Source of the DNA: Streptomyces carminius
Lineage (GTDB): Bacteria > Actinomycetota > Actinomycetes > Streptomycetales > Streptomycetaceae
Length of the DNA stretch: 64,000 nt
Direction of reading: 5' to 3'
NCBI RefSeq assembly: GCF_002794255.1
Contig: NZ_PGGW01000038.1
Location: forward strand, 186,001-250,000
This document shows positions 57,234 through 64,000 of this stretch, piece after piece. Numbering within the stretch: position 1 is the first letter of the stretch; each line of letters opens with the position of its first letter. A program made the translations under genes and the position numbers. The notes beneath the pieces are model-generated. The model searched no databases. It worked only from the letters and a program-made list of their open reading frames with translations, and had not been told where the DNA came from.

Positions 57234-57278
57234 CCTAGATCTGTGTATGCATTACGCAGTAGCGTGTATGACATACGC
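57223..57278 (+). promoter_or_regulatory. Promoter and GTATG operator of the ABC exporter operon
   Basis: TTGACC (57223-57228), 17 bases, then TATGCA (57246-57251) form a good -35/-10 pair. GTATGACATAC (57266-57276) is a perfect inverted repeat with one central base; GTATGCATTAC (57245-57255) is an imperfect copy overlapping the -10. The two copies, 21 bases apart, fit two TetR dimers on one face of the helix. Confidence 0.75.
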
Positions 57279-57321
57279 AGAAGTGCGCCCCGAAGGGCGG
57301 AGACGAGAGGGGGTGGGTCGC

Positions 57322-58308
57322 ATGGCGGAGGAGACGGCGGTCGAGGCGGTCGGGCTGCGGAAGTCGTACGGCCCGGTGACGGTGCTGGACGGGATCGACC
57401 TGGAGGTGGCGCGCGGCAGCGTGTTCGCACTGCTCGGTCCCAACGGAGCGGGCAAGACCACGACCGTGCGCATCCTGGCCACACTGGTGCGGCCCGACGC
57501 CGGGCGGGTGCGGGTGGCGGGCTTCGACGCGGTGCGGCAACGGCGGGAGGTGCGCCGCCGCATCAGCCTCACCGGGCAGTACGCGGCGCTCGACAAGGAG
57601 CAGACCGGAGAGGAGAACCTGGTCATGATGGGCCGGCTGTGCGGTCTGTCGCGCCGCCGGGCCCGCGGGCGGGCCGGGGAACTGCTGGAGCGGTTCGACC
57701 TCACCGGTGCGGCCCGCCGCCGGACGGGGACGTACTCCGGCGGCATGCGCCGCCGGCTGGACATCGCCGCGGGCCTCGTCGGCGACCCCGAGGTGGTCTT
57801 CCTCGACGAGCCCACGACCGGGCTCGACCCGCGCAGCCGCCAGACGATGTGGGAACTCACCGCCTCCCTGGCCGGAGCCGGGACGACGGTCTTCCTCACC
57901 ACCCAGTACCTGGAGGAGGCCGACCGGCTCGCCGACCGCATCGCCCTCCTCGACGCCGGGCGGGTGGTCGCCGAGGGCACCGCCGCCGGCCTCAAGCGAC
58001 GGGTCGCGGACCGGCGCCTGGACCTCACCCTCGCCGGTCCCGCCGCGTACGCGCGCGCTGTGCGGCGGCTCGGCGCAACCGCCGTCCTGCGCGACCCGGA
58101 CCGCATGGTCGTCGGGGTGCCCACGAACGGCAGCGCGTCCCACATCAGGAGGCTGCTGGACGGAGTCGATCCGGACGGCGACACGGTGGAGCGGTTCACC
58201 GTGTACGAGGCGACCCTCGACGACGTCTTCCTGGCCCTCACCGGCCGCCCCGCCGACCGCGCCCGGACCGCCGGGCAGGCCGCCGGAGAGGCGACCGCCC
58301 GTGTCTGA
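57322..58308 (+). CDS. ABC transporter ATP-binding protein (DrrA type)
   Basis: A 328-residue ATPase of the daunorubicin-resistance DrrA family. Walker A GPNGAGKT at 39-46, signature YSGGMRRRLDIAAGL near 138-152, Walker B VVFLDEPTTGLDPRS near 158-172, H-loop replaced by FLTTQYLEEADRLADRIALLDAGRVVAEGT, where the usual His is Gln, as is common in DrrA proteins. The C-terminal 90 residues (DRRLDLTLAGPAAYARAVRRLG... VYEATLDDVFLALTGR) are the DrrA-type regulatory domain. The stop overlaps the permease start by eight bases. It powers export of an unknown hydrophobic compound. Confidence 0.94.
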   Translation: MAEETAVEAVGLRKSYGPVTVLDGIDLEVARGSVFALLGPNGAGKTTTVRILATLVRPDAGRVRVAGFDAVRQRREVRRRISLTGQYAALDKEQTGEENLVMMGRLCGLSRRRARGRAGELLERFDLTGAARRRTGTYSGGMRRRLDIAAGLVGDPEVVFLDEPTTGLDPRSRQTMWELTASLAGAGTTVFLTTQYLEEADRLADRIALLDAGRVVAEGTAAGLKRRVADRRLDLTLAGPAAYARAVRRLGATAVLRDPDRMVVGVPTNGSASHIRRLLDGVDPDGDTVERFTVYEATLDDVFLALTGRPADRARTAGQAAGEATARV

Positions 58309-59095
58309 GATCTCCGCCGCCCCGGCGGCCCGGGCCGCCGCGCCCGGCGCCCCGGCCCGTGCCGTGACCATGGCCGCCCGCTGCGTACGGCTGTCCGCGC
58401 GCAACGTCGACGCGCTGGTCACCTCGCTGCTGCTGCCGGTGATGCTGATGCTGGTGTTCGTCTACCTCTTCGGGGGCGCGATCGAGACCGGAACCCGGTA
58501 CGTCACATACGTCGTTCCCGGGGTGCTGGTGCTGTGCGCCGGTTACGGGGCGGCCGCGACGGCCGTCAGCGTCAGCGGCGACATGACCGAGGGCGTCGTC
58601 GACCGCTTCCGCTCCCTGGATGTCGGCGGGGGCCCCGTCCTGGCCGGGCACGTGGCGGCCAGTGTCGTGCGCAACGCCGTCGCCACCGCCGCGGTGCTCG
58701 CCGTCGCCTTCGCCATCGGCTTCCGGCCGGAGGCGGGCGCCGCGGGCCGGCTCGCCGCGGCAGGCGTCCTGGCGGCCTACGTCCTGGCCTTCTCCTGGCT
58801 GTCGGCCGCCGTCGGGCTGCTGGCGAGAACCCCCGAGGCCGCGAGCGGCTTCACCTTCCTGGTGCTGTTTCTGCCCTACCCCAGCAGTGCCTTCGTGCCC
58901 GTGGAGACCATGCCCGACTGGCTGCACGGCTTCGCCCGGCACCAGCCGGTCACACCCGTCATCGAGGCGCTGCGCGGACTGCTGCTGGACCGGCCGGTGG
59001 GCAGCGCCCCCTGGCTGGCGCTGGCCTGGTGCGGCGGAATCCTCGCCGTCTCGGTCGCGGCGTCCGCGGTGCTCTTCCGGCGCCGTACAGCCTGA
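58301..59095 (+). CDS. ABC-2 type transporter permease (DrrB type)
   Basis: A 264-residue permease. GTG at 58301 overlaps the ATPase gene. Six hydrophobic segments are visible: SLLLPVMLMLVFVYLFGGAI, YVVPGVLVLCAGYGAAATAV, VVRNAVATAAVLAVAFAIGF, LAAAGVLAAYVLAFSWLSAAVGLLA, GFTFLVLFLPYPSSAFVPV, and LALAWCGGILAVSVAASAVLF. FGGAIETGTRYVTYVVPG, DRFRSLDVGGGPVLAGH and FARHQPVTPVIEALRGLLL are typical for DrrB-like exporters, which move drugs or lipids outward. Partner of the upstream ATPase and regulated by the divergent TetR protein. Confidence 0.93.
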   Translation: MSEISAAPAARAAAPGAPARAVTMAARCVRLSARNVDALVTSLLLPVMLMLVFVYLFGGAIETGTRYVTYVVPGVLVLCAGYGAAATAVSVSGDMTEGVVDRFRSLDVGGGPVLAGHVAASVVRNAVATAAVLAVAFAIGFRPEAGAAGRLAAAGVLAAYVLAFSWLSAAVGLLARTPEAASGFTFLVLFLPYPSSAFVPVETMPDWLHGFARHQPVTPVIEALRGLLLDRPVGSAPWLALAWCGGILAVSVAASAVLFRRRTA

Positions 59096-59143
59096 CGGCC
59101 CGGCTGACGGCCCGGAGCGGCCGGTCCGCGCGGGGGCGTCGGC

Positions 59144-60523
59144 TCAGAAGCCGCCGTCCCCGCCGAAACCGCCGCCGCCGAAACCGCCGCCGAAGTCGCC
59201 ACCGCCGAAACCGCCGCCGAAGTCGCCACCGCCGGAGTAGCCGCCCTCGCCGCCGTAGCCCCAGCCGGGCCCGTAGCCGTAGCCCCAGCCGCCCAGACTG
59301 CTGCCCAGTACCGTGCCGAACAGCAGGCCGGGCAGCATCATCGAGCCGTAGGCCCCGTAGTAGCCGCCCATCCATGGTCCGTACGCCGGGCCCGCGTCCC
59401 AGTACGGCACCCGTTCACCGGTGGCGGTCGGCACCGTGCGCACCGCCGGGTCCAGACCGTCCTCGATACGGGTGGCGTCGGCCGCGCAGACCGGCACCTC
59501 GCGGGGCGAGCCGCCCGGGGGCGTCCACTCCGCGTCCCGTACCGACGGCCCGTGCCGGGGGTCGAAGAAGCACGGCGGCCGCCGCTCGGGCAGCTCCCGG
59601 CCCTCCCGCCGGGCGTCCAGGACGGCGAGGGAGAACCGGCCGTCCTCCAGCGCCTCGGTCACCGCCCGCATGTCGTCGGGGCGCCGGGCCGCCCCGGAGG
59701 CCTGCTTGGCCTTCTCGTAGGCGTCCAGCGCGTGTTCGTAGTCGGTGAGCATCTCCGGTGTGACACCGGGGGCGGAGGGGGAGAAGTCCAGCCGGTCCAG
59801 CCGCTCGCCGTAGGCGGTGATGTCCTCCTCGACCGCGGCCCGCACCTGCTCCAGCTCGGCCCGCTCCTCCTGTTCCTGCCGCTTGCGCGAGCGCCGTGTC
59901 AGGAACAGGCCGCCCAGCGCGAACACCGCCAGCACGACCAGGAAGCCCACCAGTACGCCGCCGCCACCGCCGGACCCGCCACCGGCCGGATCACGGTCGC
60001 GGTAACCGCCGGCCCCGCCGTCCCGCGCGGCCGACTGCACATCGGTGACGAAGCCGCTGAGGATGCGGTAGGGGTCGTCGGCGTGCTCCCGGAGGTTGCG
60101 CTGCGCGAGCGAGCTCGCCGTGGAGCCCCGCAGGACCGCGGAGTCGGACGCCGCGCCGAACCGCGAGCCCAGGGCGACCGCGTACACGCCGGGGCGGCCC
60201 ACCTCGGAGCGCAGCCGGTCGAAGACGGCGTCGCCGTCGTAGGAGGCGTCGTCGGGCAGCACGGCGACATAGACCGGCACGTCGCCGGCCCGGATCTGCC
60301 CGGCGAGCCGGTCGGCCTCGGCGGCGGAGAGCTTGTCCGAGGCGGCGGGATCGACGTAGACCGGTGTCTCCCGGAGCGCCGCGGCCACTTCCTCGATGTC
60401 CGTGGCCGCCCGGGCACCGCCCGCGGGGCCCAGCAGGGCGACGGCCACGGCGAGAACGGCGGCCCAGACCAGACTCGCCCGCCGTCCCGGAAACACGAAG
60501 GAGAAGGGGCGGTTTGTCCTCAT
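59144..60523 (-). CDS. Membrane protein with TPM-like extracellular domain and Gly-rich tail
   Basis: A 459-residue protein. A signal/anchor (RRASLVWAAVLAVAVALLGPAGGARAA) precedes a TPM-like alpha/beta domain (ALRETPVYVDPAASDKLSAAEADRLAGQIRAGDVPVYVAVLPDDASYDGDAVFDRLRSEVGRPGVYAVALG; about 45-165). A transmembrane helix follows near 192-210 (VLVGFLVVLAVFALGGLFL), then a charged cytoplasmic helical segment (RKRQEQEERAELEQVRAAVEEDITAYGERLDRL) and a Gly/Tyr-rich C-terminus ending in repeated GGGDFGGGFGG units. Such proteins are widespread in Streptomyces; TPM domains occur in stress and photosystem-repair proteins, but the function here is unknown. Confidence 0.82.
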   Translation of the reverse strand: MRTNRPFSFVFPGRRASLVWAAVLAVAVALLGPAGGARAATDIEEVAAALRETPVYVDPAASDKLSAAEADRLAGQIRAGDVPVYVAVLPDDASYDGDAVFDRLRSEVGRPGVYAVALGSRFGAASDSAVLRGSTASSLAQRNLREHADDPYRILSGFVTDVQSAARDGGAGGYRDRDPAGGGSGGGGGVLVGFLVVLAVFALGGLFLTRRSRKRQEQEERAELEQVRAAVEEDITAYGERLDRLDFSPSAPGVTPEMLTDYEHALDAYEKAKQASGAARRPDDMRAVTEALEDGRFSLAVLDARREGRELPERRPPCFFDPRHGPSVRDAEWTPPGGSPREVPVCAADATRIEDGLDPAVRTVPTATGERVPYWDAGPAYGPWMGGYYGAYGSMMLPGLLFGTVLGSSLGGWGYGYGPGWGYGGEGGYSGGGDFGGGFGGGDFGGGFGGGGFGGDGGF

Positions 60524-60772
60524 ACCGCTCGGCTACCCAGCCCTCGTACCGCCACCCGGGGAAAGCACCCCTGTTCGATGGGAATTTCCGGAAGGCGGGG
60601 AACATCCGGATCCGGCCCGATGTTGGAGAGGATGCGGGCGCCATCCCCCGGCGTGCCGCATCCGTACCGGTTCCGGCCGCGGTTCTCCCCCCTCCCGGCC
60701 GGGCCGGTACGACCCCGCGGCCGCTCGCCCTCATGCCCCGGGGGTTCCCCGCACGCTCCACGGAGGCCGCCG

Positions 60773-61132
60773 TTGTCCTCGATCGGAACCGCCCGGCACT
60801 TCCAGCCCAGAGGCACCCCGGGTGACGTCTGCCGTGACCACAACCGCGCCGCGCTGGCCACCGTGGTGGCGGCCGAGGCGCGTCGCAAGGGGTACGGGCC
60901 GGAGCTGAGCGACGAGCAGATCGACGAGTGCGCCGCACTCGCGGGGCGCAAGCCCCCCTCGGAGAAGTCCCGCGCGGCGATCCGCGCCGCCCTGCGGCCG
61001 CCGCTCAGCGCCGCCGACACGCCGGAGGAGGTGGCGGCGGCCGTCTTCGGCGCGCTCCCCTCCCACCCGGTGCGGGTGGTGGGGCGGGACGGCCGGGAGT
61101 ACTTCCTGGTCCCGCTCCCGGCCACCGGCTGA
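60773..61132 (+). CDS. Hypothetical protein, 119 residues
   Basis: TTG start at 60773 (LSSIGTARHFQPRGTPGDVCRDHNRAALATVVAAEARRKGYG) with GGAGG six bases upstream, which decides both start and frame. The protein is mostly helical, with a middle ELSDEQIDECAALAGRKPPSEKSRAAIRAALRPPL and a final beta strand pair HPVRVVGRDGREYFLVPLP. No signal peptide, no membrane segment. I do not recognise a family. It is divergent from the TPM-like gene and convergent to the small gene at 61154, with only 21 bases between stops. Confidence 0.72.
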   Translation: MSSIGTARHFQPRGTPGDVCRDHNRAALATVVAAEARRKGYGPELSDEQIDECAALAGRKPPSEKSRAAIRAALRPPLSAADTPEEVAAAVFGALPSHPVRVVGRDGREYFLVPLPATG

Positions 61133-61153
61133 CTCCCCGTGCCGCGGCACGGT

Positions 61154-61324
61154 TCACTCGGGCCGCGGCTGCCGGGCGCCCGGCTCTCTCCAGTCCAGGA
61201 CCTCCCGGGTCTCACGCTGTATTCGCTCGGCCACTTCCCGGGTTTCGGCGAGCACGTCGCCGAGCTCCTCGACCAGGCTTCCGTAGATCGGCGGGTGGTC
61301 GGCTCGGGTGGCGGTGGTCGTCAC
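61154..61324 (-). CDS. Small acidic hypothetical protein, 56 residues
   Basis: GTG start at 61324 (VTTTATRADHPPIYGSLVEELGDVLAETREVAERIQRETREVLDWREPGARQPRPE), preceded by GAGAGGGAAAG. The middle forms one amphipathic helix (residues about 15-45) that could be a coiled coil. Short proteins beginning MTTTATRADHPPIY are recurrent in Streptomyces and have no assigned role. The 326 bases upstream carry a TGTCAC/GTGACA palindrome. It is tail-to-tail with the 119-residue gene. Confidence 0.68.
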   Translation of the reverse strand: MTTTATRADHPPIYGSLVEELGDVLAETREVAERIQRETREVLDWREPGARQPRPE

Positions 61325-61650
61325 AGGACTTTCCCTCTCTGCGCTGCCGGCATCGCCGGCACTTGTGCCTCTTGTGATTCCTGTGTCACGCCGGGCGCCG
61401 TGCGGCGGCCGGCCGCGTAGCGTACCGGTGCTGTCACGCGGTGACACATGGCGTCCCCTCTTCGGGGTGCGAAGAAGGGACGAACGGCGGGCGGCTACCC
61501 GGTGCGGTGGCGATCATGCCAGTCGATCGCAAATCTGTTCGCGCCTCTTCCGGCGGCGGCGATGAGTTCCGGCCGCCGGGCCGGTCCTCACGGTGTACGC
61601 GTCCCCGGGTGTGCGGAGCCGCATGCCCGCGTCAGGAGGAGGAACCAGAG
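61325..61650. promoter_or_regulatory. Divergent region with TGTCAC palindrome
   Basis: A 326-base gap between the small gene and the TIGR03086-type gene. TGTCACGCGGTGACA (61432-61446) is a perfect inverted repeat with a three-base centre; TGTGTCAC at 61382-61389 repeats the half-site. It could serve either divergent gene. Open frames here lack ribosome binding sites and look non-coding. Confidence 0.55.
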
Positions 61651-62274
61651 ATGACCGCTCCGGCACCGGCATTCCGGCCGCCCGACCTGGAACCGGTGGC
61701 CCGCCGGATGATGCGCGCCGTGGCGGGCGTCCCCGGCGACCGGCTCACCGCGCCCACCCCGTGCGAGGGGATGACCGTGGGCGACCTGCTGCACCACGTC
61801 CACGGCCTGTCGGTGGCCTTCCGGGACGCCGCGCGCAAGGACCTCGGCGCCGCCACCGGGACCGACCCCGCCGTCCGGCGGCCCTCCGCCGCGCTGTTGC
61901 CCGCCGACTGGCGCGAGGACATCCCGCGCCGGCTGCACGAACTCGTCACGGCGTGGCGCGACCCCGGCGCCTGGGAGGGCGTCACTCAGGCGGGCGGTGT
62001 CACGCTGCCGGCCGAGGTCGCGGGCCGGGTCGCCCTGAACGAACTCCTCCTCCACGGCTGGGACCTCGCCCGCGCCACCGGCCAGGAGTACCGCTGCGAC
62101 GAGGCGAGCCTGCGGGTCTCCGCCGGACTGCTGGAGCAGTCGGCGGACGGGACCGGACGGGAGGGGATCTTCGGCCCCGTGGTCGGGGTGCCGCCCGGCG
62201 CCCCGCTCCTGGACCGGGTCGTCGGCCTCGGCGGGCGCCGTCCCGACTGGTCGCCGGCCGCGCTCCGGGAGTAG
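61651..62274 (+). CDS. TIGR03086-type metal-binding protein (DinB/mycothiol-maleylpyruvate isomerase fold)
   Basis: A 207-residue protein. It has the TIGR03086 pattern: ARRMMRAVAGVPGDRLTAPTPCEGMTVGDLLHHVHGLSVAF, where His residues of LLHHVHG, and later ELLLHGWDLARATGQ, form the metal site of the DinB-like four-helix bundle; the C-terminal part contains FGPVVGVPPGAPLLDRVVGLGGRRPDW. In mycothiol-producing actinomycetes this fold includes mycothiol-dependent enzymes, so a thiol-transfer role is plausible but unproven. ATG at 61651 follows AGGAGGAGG at slightly long spacing. Single gene with no operon partner. Confidence 0.88.
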   Translation: MTAPAPAFRPPDLEPVARRMMRAVAGVPGDRLTAPTPCEGMTVGDLLHHVHGLSVAFRDAARKDLGAATGTDPAVRRPSAALLPADWREDIPRRLHELVTAWRDPGAWEGVTQAGGVTLPAEVAGRVALNELLLHGWDLARATGQEYRCDEASLRVSAGLLEQSADGTGREGIFGPVVGVPPGAPLLDRVVGLGGRRPDWSPAALRE

Positions 62275-62384
62275 TCCTGGAAGCGGCGGAGGGAACCGGT
62301 CCCGGCCGGGACCGGTTGGGCTAACATCGTCCGCAGCCGCTCCCGCGCCCGCGGGCCAGGCGGCGCGGACGCGGGGAGGTGCGG

Positions 62385-62759
62385 ATGCCGTACGGCGGTT
62401 CGACCGGCCGTGAGCCCTCCCTCCGTCGGTGGCGGCCGGGCACGGGCCCGCGCTCGCCGCTCCTGCTGGTTCCCCCGGCAGTACTGACCCTGCTGGCGCT
62501 CCTGACCGGTCTGCAACCGGGGCAGGGCGGCCTGGCGACCACCGCGGTGGCACTCGCCGCGACCGCCGCCGCGGGTACCGCCCTCGCCGTGGCCGCCCTC
62601 CTGGCCGCACGTCTGGCCCGGCCCGCGCCGCCGGCCCGGATCCGGACCGCGCTGCGCGACCGGGAACGCCGTACCGCCTTCCTGCCGCAGCGCGATCCCG
62701 ACGCCGCGGGCCGGCCCCGGCCCCGGGCTCCCGGCCGTCCCCTCCCGACGGCCGGGTAG
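62385..62759 (+). CDS. DUF6412-like membrane protein upstream of YidC paralogue
   Basis: A 124-residue protein. A basic N-terminus precedes two hydrophobic segments (PLLLVPPAVLTLLALLTGL and TTAVALAATAAAGTALAVAALLAARLA), followed by a hydrophilic C-terminus with RIRTALRDRERRTAFLPQRDPDAAGRPRPRAPGRPLP. The RERRTAFLPQRDPDAAGRPRPRAPG end is typical for the DUF6412 proteins that precede alternative yidC genes in Streptomyces. ATG at 62385 has GGGAGG five bases upstream. The YidC paralogue follows after 126 bases on the same strand, so the two are probably cotranscribed and may act together in the membrane. Confidence 0.82.
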   Translation: MPYGGSTGREPSLRRWRPGTGPRSPLLLVPPAVLTLLALLTGLQPGQGGLATTAVALAATAAAGTALAVAALLAARLARPAPPARIRTALRDRERRTAFLPQRDPDAAGRPRPRAPGRPLPTAG

Positions 62760-62885
62760 CCGCGGCTCTCCTCTCCCGGATCTCCGGACGCCCCGGAGCA
62801 CCCCGGCCGGGGGCCGTGTCCGCACGGCTCGTCACGCCGAAAAAGCTCCGTCCGGCACGACGAGACCCCGGGAGGGATCCCCTTC

Positions 62886-63647
62886 ATGCGCACTGTCGCC
62901 CAGCTTTTCGCGCTGCTCACCGGCGCACTCGAACCACTCTTCGCCACCTCGGCGACCGCCGTCGCGATCGTCGTGGCCACCATGTGCGTACGCACCCTGC
63001 TGCACCCCCTGGCACGGGCGGGGGTGCGGGGCGAGAAGGCCCGGGCCCGGCTCGCCCCGGAGACGGCCGGGCTGCGGAAGCGGCATGCCGGGGATCCGGA
63101 ACGACTCCGGCGGGCCCTGCTGGAACTGCACGTCAGGGAGGGGGTCTCGCCGCTGGCCGGGATCGCCCCGACGCTGCTCCAGCTACCGGTCTTCTTCGTG
63201 ATGTACCGGCTGTTCACGGCTCCGCGGGTGGGCGGTGAGCCCAACGGACTGCTGGCGGACCGGCTGGGCCCCGCCCCGCTGGGCGGCCGCTGGACCGACG
63301 CGCTCGCCGACGGCGGGGTGCTCGGCGCGCCGGGACTGGTGTACCTCGCGCTGTTCGGGGTGCTCGCCGCGGTGGCGCTGTGGTCGTACCGAAGGGCGCG
63401 CGCGGCGGTCGACCCGGCACTCGAACAGACGGTGCCGGGGGCGGCGGGGCTGGTGAAGGTGCTGCCGCTGCTGTCCTTCGGGACGCTGGTCACCGCCGCG
63501 CTCGTACCGCTGGCCGCCGGGCTCTACCTGGCCACGACCACGGTGTGGACGGCGGTGGAACGGGCGCTGCTGCACCGCGGTCCCACGGCGGCGGCGCGGA
63601 CCGGCGCGGCGGGAAGGGCGCGGAGGAGCGGGCCGAACAGGAGCTGA
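62886..63647 (+). CDS. yidC: YidC/Oxa1-type membrane insertase paralogue
   Basis: A 253-residue protein of the YidC/Oxa1 family. Features: the first transmembrane segment with SATAVAIVVATMCVRTLLHPLARAG and its Arg in the hydrophilic groove, GLRKRHAGDPERLRRALLELHVREGVSPLAGIAPTLLQLPVFFVMYRLF, then VYLALFGVLAAVALWSYRRA and LLSFGTLVTAALVPLAAGLYLATTTVWT. It lacks the large extra domain of proteobacterial YidC and is shorter than the housekeeping actinobacterial copy that sits near the chromosome origin, so this is an accessory paralogue. It inserts small membrane proteins; the DUF6412 protein upstream is a possible client or partner. Confidence 0.92.
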   Translation: MRTVAQLFALLTGALEPLFATSATAVAIVVATMCVRTLLHPLARAGVRGEKARARLAPETAGLRKRHAGDPERLRRALLELHVREGVSPLAGIAPTLLQLPVFFVMYRLFTAPRVGGEPNGLLADRLGPAPLGGRWTDALADGGVLGAPGLVYLALFGVLAAVALWSYRRARAAVDPALEQTVPGAAGLVKVLPLLSFGTLVTAALVPLAAGLYLATTTVWTAVERALLHRGPTAAARTGAAGRARRSGPNRS

Positions 63648-63693
63648 ACGGAGCGGCGTCCTGTCGCCTTCTCAGCCTTCCCGGGGCCCCGGC

Positions 63694-63731
63694 GCCCCGG
63701 CGCACGGCCGGTGACGGCCGTGCGCCGGGGC
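63694..63731. terminator. Bidirectional terminator after yidC paralogue
   Basis: Perfect 16-bp arms (GCCCCGGCGCACGGCC at 63694-63709 and complement at 63716-63731) with a six-base loop, followed by TTCT, between convergent genes. Confidence 0.9.
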
Positions 63732-63794
63732 TTCTCACCGTGGGGGCGGGAGTGGGGGAGGGCGCAGGGGAGTGGGGCGCGGTGCACGCCCCGG

Positions 63795-64000
63795 TCAGCA
63801 GCCGATGCGGGAGCTGCCGACGGCGACGTCGTCGAACCACAGGGTGTCGGTGTCCCCGCCGTAGCTCTCCCAGCCCACCCGCAGATCGGTGAGGGAGGGG
63901 CGCCAGCCGGGCTTGCGCAGCCACTGGCCGTCGATGTCGTGGGTGGGGGTGCCGTCGACGGCCAGGCCCGGCACGGCCTCGCCGTCCACCCAGGTCTCCA
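63795..64000 (-). CDS. C-terminal end of a secreted or surface protein (partial)
   Basis: The last 67 codons of a gene that enters from the right edge: ETWVDGEAVPGLAVDGTPTHDIDGQWLRKPGWRPSLTDLRVGWESYGGDTDTLWFDDVAVGSSRIGC. The strand pattern and the closing LWFDDVAVGSSRIGC are typical for jelly-roll (LamG/polysaccharide-lyase-like) domains of exported Streptomyces proteins, where the final Cys often makes a disulfide. Without the rest the enzyme class cannot be told. It ends convergent to the YidC paralogue behind a strong terminator. Confidence 0.7.
   Translation of the reverse strand, partial: ETWVDGEAVPGLAVDGTPTHDIDGQWLRKPGWRPSLTDLRVGWESYGGDTDTLWFDDVAVGSSRIGC

Overview
The window is a 64 kb piece of a very GC-rich actinomycete chromosome, almost certainly Streptomyces or a close relative. 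Reasons: strong G/C bias at third codon positions, many GTG and TTG starts behind GGAGG-type ribosome binding sites, a MurT/GatD pair, a ydaO-type c-di-AMP riboswitch in front of an NlpC/P60 hydrolase, DasR-like boxes in front of a GH19 chitinase, and the paired XRE (DUF5753-type) regulator and HATPase protein. I see no rRNA, tRNA, CRISPR array, insertion sequence or plasmid/phage integration module. Nearly every gene ends in a long perfect GC-rich hairpin.

Region 1 (1-18.5 kb) is a contractile injection system (CIS, phage-tail-like) locus. Transcription runs leftward from a LuxR-type regulator at 16.5 kb through a secreted PD40-repeat protein, a DUF4255 cap protein, an AAA+ ATPase, sheath, tube, two small assembly proteins, a 1005-residue low-complexity protein, a second tube-like protein, a LysM adaptor, a VgrG-like spike, a gp25 wedge protein and the first 31 codons of a baseplate J protein that continues off the window. 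Many joints overlap by 1-14 bases, so much of this is one translationally coupled operon. Divergent from the regulator is a single-pass membrane protein, and convergent to that a DUF4280 (PAAR-like) tip protein; both probably belong to the same system.

Region 2 (18.7-29.6 kb) is core and conditional metabolism: a CtaG-type oxidase assembly protein, GatD and MurT (lipid II amidation), a TetR regulator divergent from an acyl-CoA dehydrogenase with a clear palindromic operator between them, the riboswitch-controlled hydrolase, a streptogrisin-type serine protease with a TTG start, and a succinate-semialdehyde dehydrogenase.

Region 3 (29.6-40.1 kb) holds an ATP-binding/XRE regulatory pair, topoisomerase IB, a YbdK-type carboxylate-amine ligase, a tandem-duplicated Cys-rich protein, a lipoprotein, a catalase, DUF4235, and a TetR/membrane-protein pair divergent from a PatB-type aminotransferase.

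Region 4 (40.1-49.9 kb) is biopolymer degradation and envelope: a Tat-exported GH115 alpha-glucuronidase with an operator-like palindrome, a DUF2637 membrane protein, a GH19 chitinase with two DasR-like boxes, a remnant-like integrase-fold protein, a His/Gly-rich lipoprotein, a DUF1996 secreted protein and a DUF1360 membrane protein.

Region 5 (49.9-64 kb) has a P-loop kinase and a HAD phosphatase that resemble the two halves of polynucleotide kinase/phosphatase, a CYP152-type peroxygenase, an esterase, DedA, a GH13 glucosidase, a TetR-controlled ABC export pair, a TPM-like membrane protein, small hypotheticals, a TIGR03086-type protein, DUF6412 plus a YidC paralogue, and the C-terminal end of a secreted protein cut by the window edge.
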